Positions 60,921 through 64,000 of a stretch of DNA of 64,000 nt are shown here, one piece after another. The stretch is from positions 186,001-250,000 of the forward strand of contig NZ_SELG01000041.1 of the NCBI RefSeq assembly GCF_007845635.1, in the 5' to 3' direction. How positions within the stretch are numbered: position 1 is the first letter of the stretch; every line of letters starts with the position of its first letter. A model generated the notes under the pieces. That model was not told the DNA's origin. It was given only the letters and a program-made list of their open reading frames with translations, and searched no databases. Source of the DNA: Apibacter muscae. GTDB lineage: Bacteria > Bacteroidota > Bacteroidia > Flavobacteriales > Weeksellaceae. The position numbers and the translations under genes are program-made.

Positions 60921-61100
60921 AACCAATTCAAATCAATTAGTTAAAATTTAGACAAAATGACAGGAATAACAGATATTCTATAACAAAAATATAATTGAAA
61001 AATGTAATTAATTAAAAATGAATTAAATAATACGCATTTATTAAACCTTTAAATTAAGTAAACTTTAAATTACAATTTATGGATATATATTTAAAGTTTC

Positions 61101-61155
61101 TTACATTTGTAATAAACTGCTTCTATTTACATATGTAAATAGTTGACATTTGTAA
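61101..61155. promoter_or_regulatory. TTACATxTGTAA operator array before the XRE gene
   Basis: Three more dyads in 55 bases: TTACATTTGTAA (61101-61112, overlapping a TACATTTG -7 box), CTATTTACATATGTAAATAG (61123-61142, a perfect 20-bp palindrome) and TGACATTTGTAA (61144-61155, four bases before the ATG at 61159). The spacing suggests cooperative binding by the regulator encoded just downstream. Confidence 0.7.
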
Positions 61156-61158
61156 ATT

Positions 61159-61659
61159 ATGGATATTGATAAGAGAATTATAACTTTAATTGAATTGCTA
61201 GGTTTATCTCCTGGTGAATTTGCAGATAAGATTAATGTACAGAGATCTAGTATTTCTCATATTACTTCTGCAAGGAATAAACCTTCTTTGGATTTTCTAG
61301 AAAGGACTTTATCCGTTTTTCCTGAGATAAATTCTGATTGGTTAATATTGGGGAAAGGGAAACCTTTAAAGAATAAGGAAGAAGAAATTGATAAGAAAAA
61401 GAATATTTTAAAAAATAATATTATTGAACAGCCAACATTATTTACAACTGTGGTTGATAATAGCGAATCTAAGAAAAATTATAAATCTAATAGTTATAAT
61501 TTAGTTGATATAGATGAAGAGAAGAATAATGTAAATTCTAAAAATGATTCCACACCTAAGGAAGATCTCCCTAGATTTAGCCAATTAAATAGTAAGAAAA
61601 AAATTAATAGAATTTTGTTTTTTTATGAAGATGGTACTTTTGAGGTTTATGAAAGTTAA
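61159..61659 (+). CDS. XRE-family regulator with a long low-complexity tail
   Basis: A 166-residue DNA-binding protein. Residues 1-70 are an HTH_3-type domain: ITLIELLGLSPGEFADKINVQRSSISHI, then SLDFLERTLSVFPEINSDWLILGKG, a pattern typical of Bacteroidetes phage-like regulators. Residues 75-140 are Asn/Lys/Glu-rich. The final 20 residues (NRILFFYEDGTFEVYE) form a conserved-looking strand pair. Five TTACATxTGTAA dyads around its own promoter and the divergent M14 promoter point to autoregulation. Confidence 0.85.
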   Translation: MDIDKRIITLIELLGLSPGEFADKINVQRSSISHITSARNKPSLDFLERTLSVFPEINSDWLILGKGKPLKNKEEEIDKKKNILKNNIIEQPTLFTTVVDNSESKKNYKSNSYNLVDIDEEKNNVNSKNDSTPKEDLPRFSQLNSKKKINRILFFYEDGTFEVYES

Positions 61660-61662
61660 AAT

Positions 61663-61697
61663 AAAAAAGGAGAAATAAAATATATTTCTCCTTTTTT
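61663..61697. terminator. Bidirectional terminator between XRE and rplS
   Basis: AAAAAAGGAGAAATA / TATTTCTCCTTTTTT, a perfect 15-bp stem with a five-base loop. Confidence 0.9.
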
Positions 61698-61701
61698 ATT
61701 T

Positions 61702-62058
61702 TTAATTAAAGGTATTAGCGTCTTTAATTCTTGCTTTTTTACCTCTTAACTTTCTAAAGTAATAAATTCTTGCTCTACGAACTTTACCTTTTCTGTTTAC
61801 TTCAATTTTTTGTAAAGCCGGCATATTTACTGGAAATACACGTTCCACTCCTACATCACCACTCATTTTTCTAATGGTAAAAGTTTTAGTAGCGCCAGTA
61901 CCTCTTACTTGAATAACTACACCTTTAAAGAACTGGGTTCTTGTCTTATTACCCTCTTTAATTTCGTAATAAACTGTAAGGGTATCCCCTGCTCCGAATT
62001 TAGGAAATTCTTTTTTTGCAATGTACTTTTCTTGTACATATTTAATTAATGGTTCCAT
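61702..62058 (-). CDS. rplS: 50S ribosomal protein L19
   Basis: A 118-residue ribosomal protein at the 30S-50S interface. Typical motifs: MEPLIKYVQEKYIAKKEFP at the start, GDTLTVYYEIKEGNKTRTQ, FKGVVIQVRG, GVERVFPVNMP and the basic end RRARIYYFRKLRGKKARIK. The frame is open further upstream (to 62160) but the added residues do not fit; the ATG at 62058 gives the family start. Monocistronic here. Confidence 0.97.
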   Translation of the reverse strand: MEPLIKYVQEKYIAKKEFPKFGAGDTLTVYYEIKEGNKTRTQFFKGVVIQVRGTGATKTFTIRKMSGDVGVERVFPVNMPALQKIEVNRKGKVRRARIYYFRKLRGKKARIKDANTFN

Positions 62059-62265
62059 GATATAAATAAATATATTTATTAAAATTGAGCAACAATATAC
62101 GTCTTTCGCCAGAGGTTGGTCAATTGTATACAAAAATAAATATTTTAATGGTTTATACAAAAATTAAAATATAAATTTTTACATTATATATTATTAAAAT
62201 CAAGGATCAATAGATCATTTTTATTAATGAAAATCTAAAACTGATGATATAACTAATTTTAAATA

Positions 62266-62304
62266 AAAAAACACATCCAAATAATTATTCGGATGTGTTT
62301 TAAC
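62266..62304 (-). terminator. Terminator after the M48 gene
   Basis: AAAACACATCC (62268-62278) pairs with GGATGTGTTTT (62291-62301); the A run at 62264-62271 becomes the T tail on the minus strand. Confidence 0.8.
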
Positions 62305-62322
62305 TTAATGGTTAAATGACTT

Positions 62323-63132
62323 CTATTTTTTCTTTTTAGAATCCTTTTCTATTTTTTTCTCAATATTTTGTGCTCTCTTTTCACTTCCTGGGTGGCTAGA
62401 AAGTATTTTATCCTTAAATGAATCTTTACCACTTCCTAAATCAGCTAATTTTTTGAATGCAGAAATTAATGCTTTAGGATCCTTACCATTGGATACTAAG
62501 AATGTATAAGAATATTCATCAGCAGCTGTTTCCTGTGTTTGAGAAAACTGAGCTTCTACCAAAGCTTGAGCAAAATCTCCTATATTAGCACTATTAACTA
62601 AACTTCCTACAGATCCTCCGGTCTCTCCTGCATATTGAGTTGCAGCTGCAGTAAGTAATGCTTGTTTATAAGCCTTTTTAGAATGTCCTAATTTTACATG
62701 TCCAATTTCGTGCCCAATAATTCCTAAAAGTTCATCATCTGTCATTATATCCATAAGTGATGAGAATACACGAACGCTACCGTCTGGACTAGCAAAGGCA
62801 TTGATATCGGTTACATAATAAACTTTATAGTTTAGGTTTAGTCCATCATAATTTTTATAGGGACCAAAAATTTTTTCAAGTCTTTCAGCATAAGCTTTTT
62901 TCTTTTTATCTTTATCTTTAGTAGTACAAACCGGATTATTCTCATCCATCCATTTAATGGATTTGGCAGCCATTTCTGCCATTTCTGCGTCAGATACTGT
63001 TAATGCTTTAGCTGCTTTCTGAGCGGCTTCAATTTTACCTTTGCCAATACTTGTTTTACCAATTTTAATTTGAGCGGTCATTCCTGAAGCAACTAAGCAA
63101 GCGAATGAAATAGTTAAAATAATTTTTTTCAT
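62323..63132 (-). CDS. M48-family zinc metalloprotease, exported
   Basis: A 269-residue exported peptidase. The signal peptide (residues 1-20, ending near TAQ) is followed by the zinc motif HEIGH in LLGIIGHEIGHVKLGHSK and the third ligand region ETAADEYSYTFL. The C terminus is charged (LSSHPGSEKRAQNIEKKIEK). Single M48 domain, related to LoiP/BepA-type envelope quality-control proteases; substrate unknown. A TATATTTG element lies on the minus strand at 63160-63153. Confidence 0.9.
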   Translation of the reverse strand: MKKIILTISFACLVASGMTAQIKIGKTSIGKGKIEAAQKAAKALTVSDAEMAEMAAKSIKWMDENNPVCTTKDKDKKKKAYAERLEKIFGPYKNYDGLNLNYKVYYVTDINAFASPDGSVRVFSSLMDIMTDDELLGIIGHEIGHVKLGHSKKAYKQALLTAAATQYAGETGGSVGSLVNSANIGDFAQALVEAQFSQTQETAADEYSYTFLVSNGKDPKALISAFKKLADLGSGKDSFKDKILSSHPGSEKRAQNIEKKIEKDSKKKK

Positions 63133-63174
63133 AATATTAAGTAATTTTTTTTCAAATATATAAAATATTAAGAT

Positions 63175-63212
63175 AAAAAAAACGATTAAAGCTTGTTTTT
63201 AATCGTTTTTTT
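63175..63212 (-). terminator. Terminator of ychF
   Basis: A run with ACGATTAAA pairs with TTTAATCGT, flanked by long A and T tracts, 20 bases after the ychF stop on the minus strand. Confidence 0.8.
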
Positions 63213-63233
63213 AAATATATTATAAAAGTGTAC

Positions 63234-64000
63234 TTATACATTGAATCGGAAATGCATAACATCCCCATCTTTGACAATGTATTCTTTTCCTTCTACAGAT
63301 AATTTACCTGCTTCCTTTACCTTCTGTTCAGATCCATATTTAATAAAATCTTCATAAGCGATGACTTCTGCTCTAATAAACCCTTTTTCAAAATCGCTAT
63401 GAATAACTCCAGCCGCCTGTGGTGCTGTCCAACCTTTTTGAATGGTCCAAGCTCTTACTTCTTTTACTCCAGCAGTAAAATAAGTTTGTAAATTTAGGAG
63501 TTGATAGGCTTGTCTTATTAATCGATTAACTCCAGGTTCATCTAATCCTAATTCTTCTAAAAATACTTGACGCTCTTCATAGGTTTCCAATTCAGAAATA
63601 TCGGCTTCAATTTGGGCTGCCAAAACTAGTACTTGTGCATTTTCATTTTTCACTTTTTCTTTCACTTTTTCTACATATTCGTTTCCTGATTTGGCTGATT
63701 TTTCATCTACATTGCAAACATACAAGATGGGCTTAAAAGTGAGCAATTGTAGATCAGAGATTACAGGAAATGAAATTTCATCCGTTTCAAATTCTCTAGC
63801 ATTATTTCCTTCCTCCATAAATGATTTTAACTTATCAAGAACTGAAACAATTAACTGATCCTCTTTATTACCAGCTTTTGCTGCTTTTTTGGATTTTTCT
63901 ATTTTCTTTTCAATAGTATCTAAATCTTTTAATTGCAACTCAATATCAATAATCTCTTTGTCTCTAACAGGATCTATAGTTCCTTCTACATGCGTAATAT
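63234..64000 (-). CDS. ychF: Redox-regulated ATPase YchF, C-terminal part (runs off the window)
   Basis: The last 255 residues of the Obg-like ATPase YchF/OLA1, which binds ATP and the ribosome. Although an internal ATG occurs at 63938, the frame stays open to the window edge with HVEGTIDPVRDKEIIDIELQ, part of the G domain, so the gene clearly begins outside. Visible parts: the coiled-coil, KPILYVCNVDE (the altered G4 region that favours ATP), and the C-terminal TGS domain (TYFTAGVKEVRAWT, AAGVIHSDFEKGFIRAEV). Confidence 0.95.
   Translation of the reverse strand, partial: ITHVEGTIDPVRDKEIIDIELQLKDLDTIEKKIEKSKKAAKAGNKEDQLIVSVLDKLKSFMEEGNNAREFETDEISFPVISDLQLLTFKPILYVCNVDEKSAKSGNEYVEKVKEKVKNENAQVLVLAAQIEADISELETYEERQVFLEELGLDEPGVNRLIRQAYQLLNLQTYFTAGVKEVRAWTIQKGWTAPQAAGVIHSDFEKGFIRAEVIAYEDFIKYGSEQKVKEAGKLSVEGKEYIVKDGDVMHFRFNV

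Noticed and set aside
62059-62160. 34-residue N-terminal extension of rplS
   Set aside because: The frame is open but the extension does not look like any L19 protein; the ATG at 62058 gives the conserved start.
1-64000. CRISPR array, tRNA or rRNA genes
   Set aside because: No regularly spaced repeats, no cloverleaf with a GTTCRA loop and no rRNA-like sequence were noticed when reading the gene-free stretches.

Overview
The window is a 64 kb piece of a very AT-rich chromosome from the Bacteroidetes, most likely class Flavobacteriia. Several signs point there: promoters of the Bacteroidetes form TTG-N19/20-TAnnTTTG; secreted proteins with short Flavobacterium-type signal peptides; a SAM-I riboswitch in front of a metB-hom pair; a 'Gcr' membrane protein, P63C, C1q-like and YARHG-domain proteins. 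The low GC and compact housekeeping genes would suit an Apibacter-like or other host-associated member of the Weeksellaceae, but that genus-level guess is inference only. No rRNA, tRNA or CRISPR array was seen.

Layout. 1-13.2 kb: secreted YARHG protein, agmatine deiminase, GtrA-like protein, an overlapping operon (Ig-like lipoprotein, haem-binding protein, LD-carboxypeptidase), Gcr membrane protein, MHS-type MFS transporter, rpe, lipid kinase, aldehyde dehydrogenase. 13.4-15.4 kb: a broken IS1595-family transposase with an overlapping P63C gene. 15.6-21 kb: a second MFS transporter, a hypothetical-queG pair, a fructosamine-kinase-like protein and a serine hydrolase lipoprotein. 21-26.5 kb: SAM riboswitch, metB, hom, then valS. 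26.6-31.7 kb: a surface-glycan cluster (GT2, an unrecognised sugar-transfer-like protein, an FkbM methyltransferase, a flippase) and a carboxypeptidase-regulatory-like exported protein, facing sufS.

33-45 kb is the accessory part. It holds three paralogous XRE regulators, a two-gene nuclease-helicase defence module that looks like a divergent Hachiman (HamA/HamB) in an extremely AT-rich pocket, a carbonic anhydrase lipoprotein, a divergent HxlR/nitroreductase pair with a clear operator, a SymE-like toxin, and an arsR-arsD-arsA cassette lacking a pump gene. The ars cassette is bracketed by two near-identical copies of an XRE gene in direct orientation.

45-64 kb: a complete riboflavin operon (ribD-ribE-ribBA-ribH), a double-GNAT protein, three tandem C1q-like secreted proteins, a secreted rhodanese-thioredoxin fusion, pepD, an AraC-regulated cupin/CMD/SDR operon, rarA and an M14 peptidase. 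Next come an XRE regulator with an array of TTACATxTGTAA sites, rplS, an M48 peptidase and the C-terminal part of ychF, which runs off the right edge.

Strongest leads for something new: the Hachiman-like pair, the ars cassette between duplicated regulators, the TTACATxTGTAA array, the tandem C1q proteins, and the IS1595/P63C unit.
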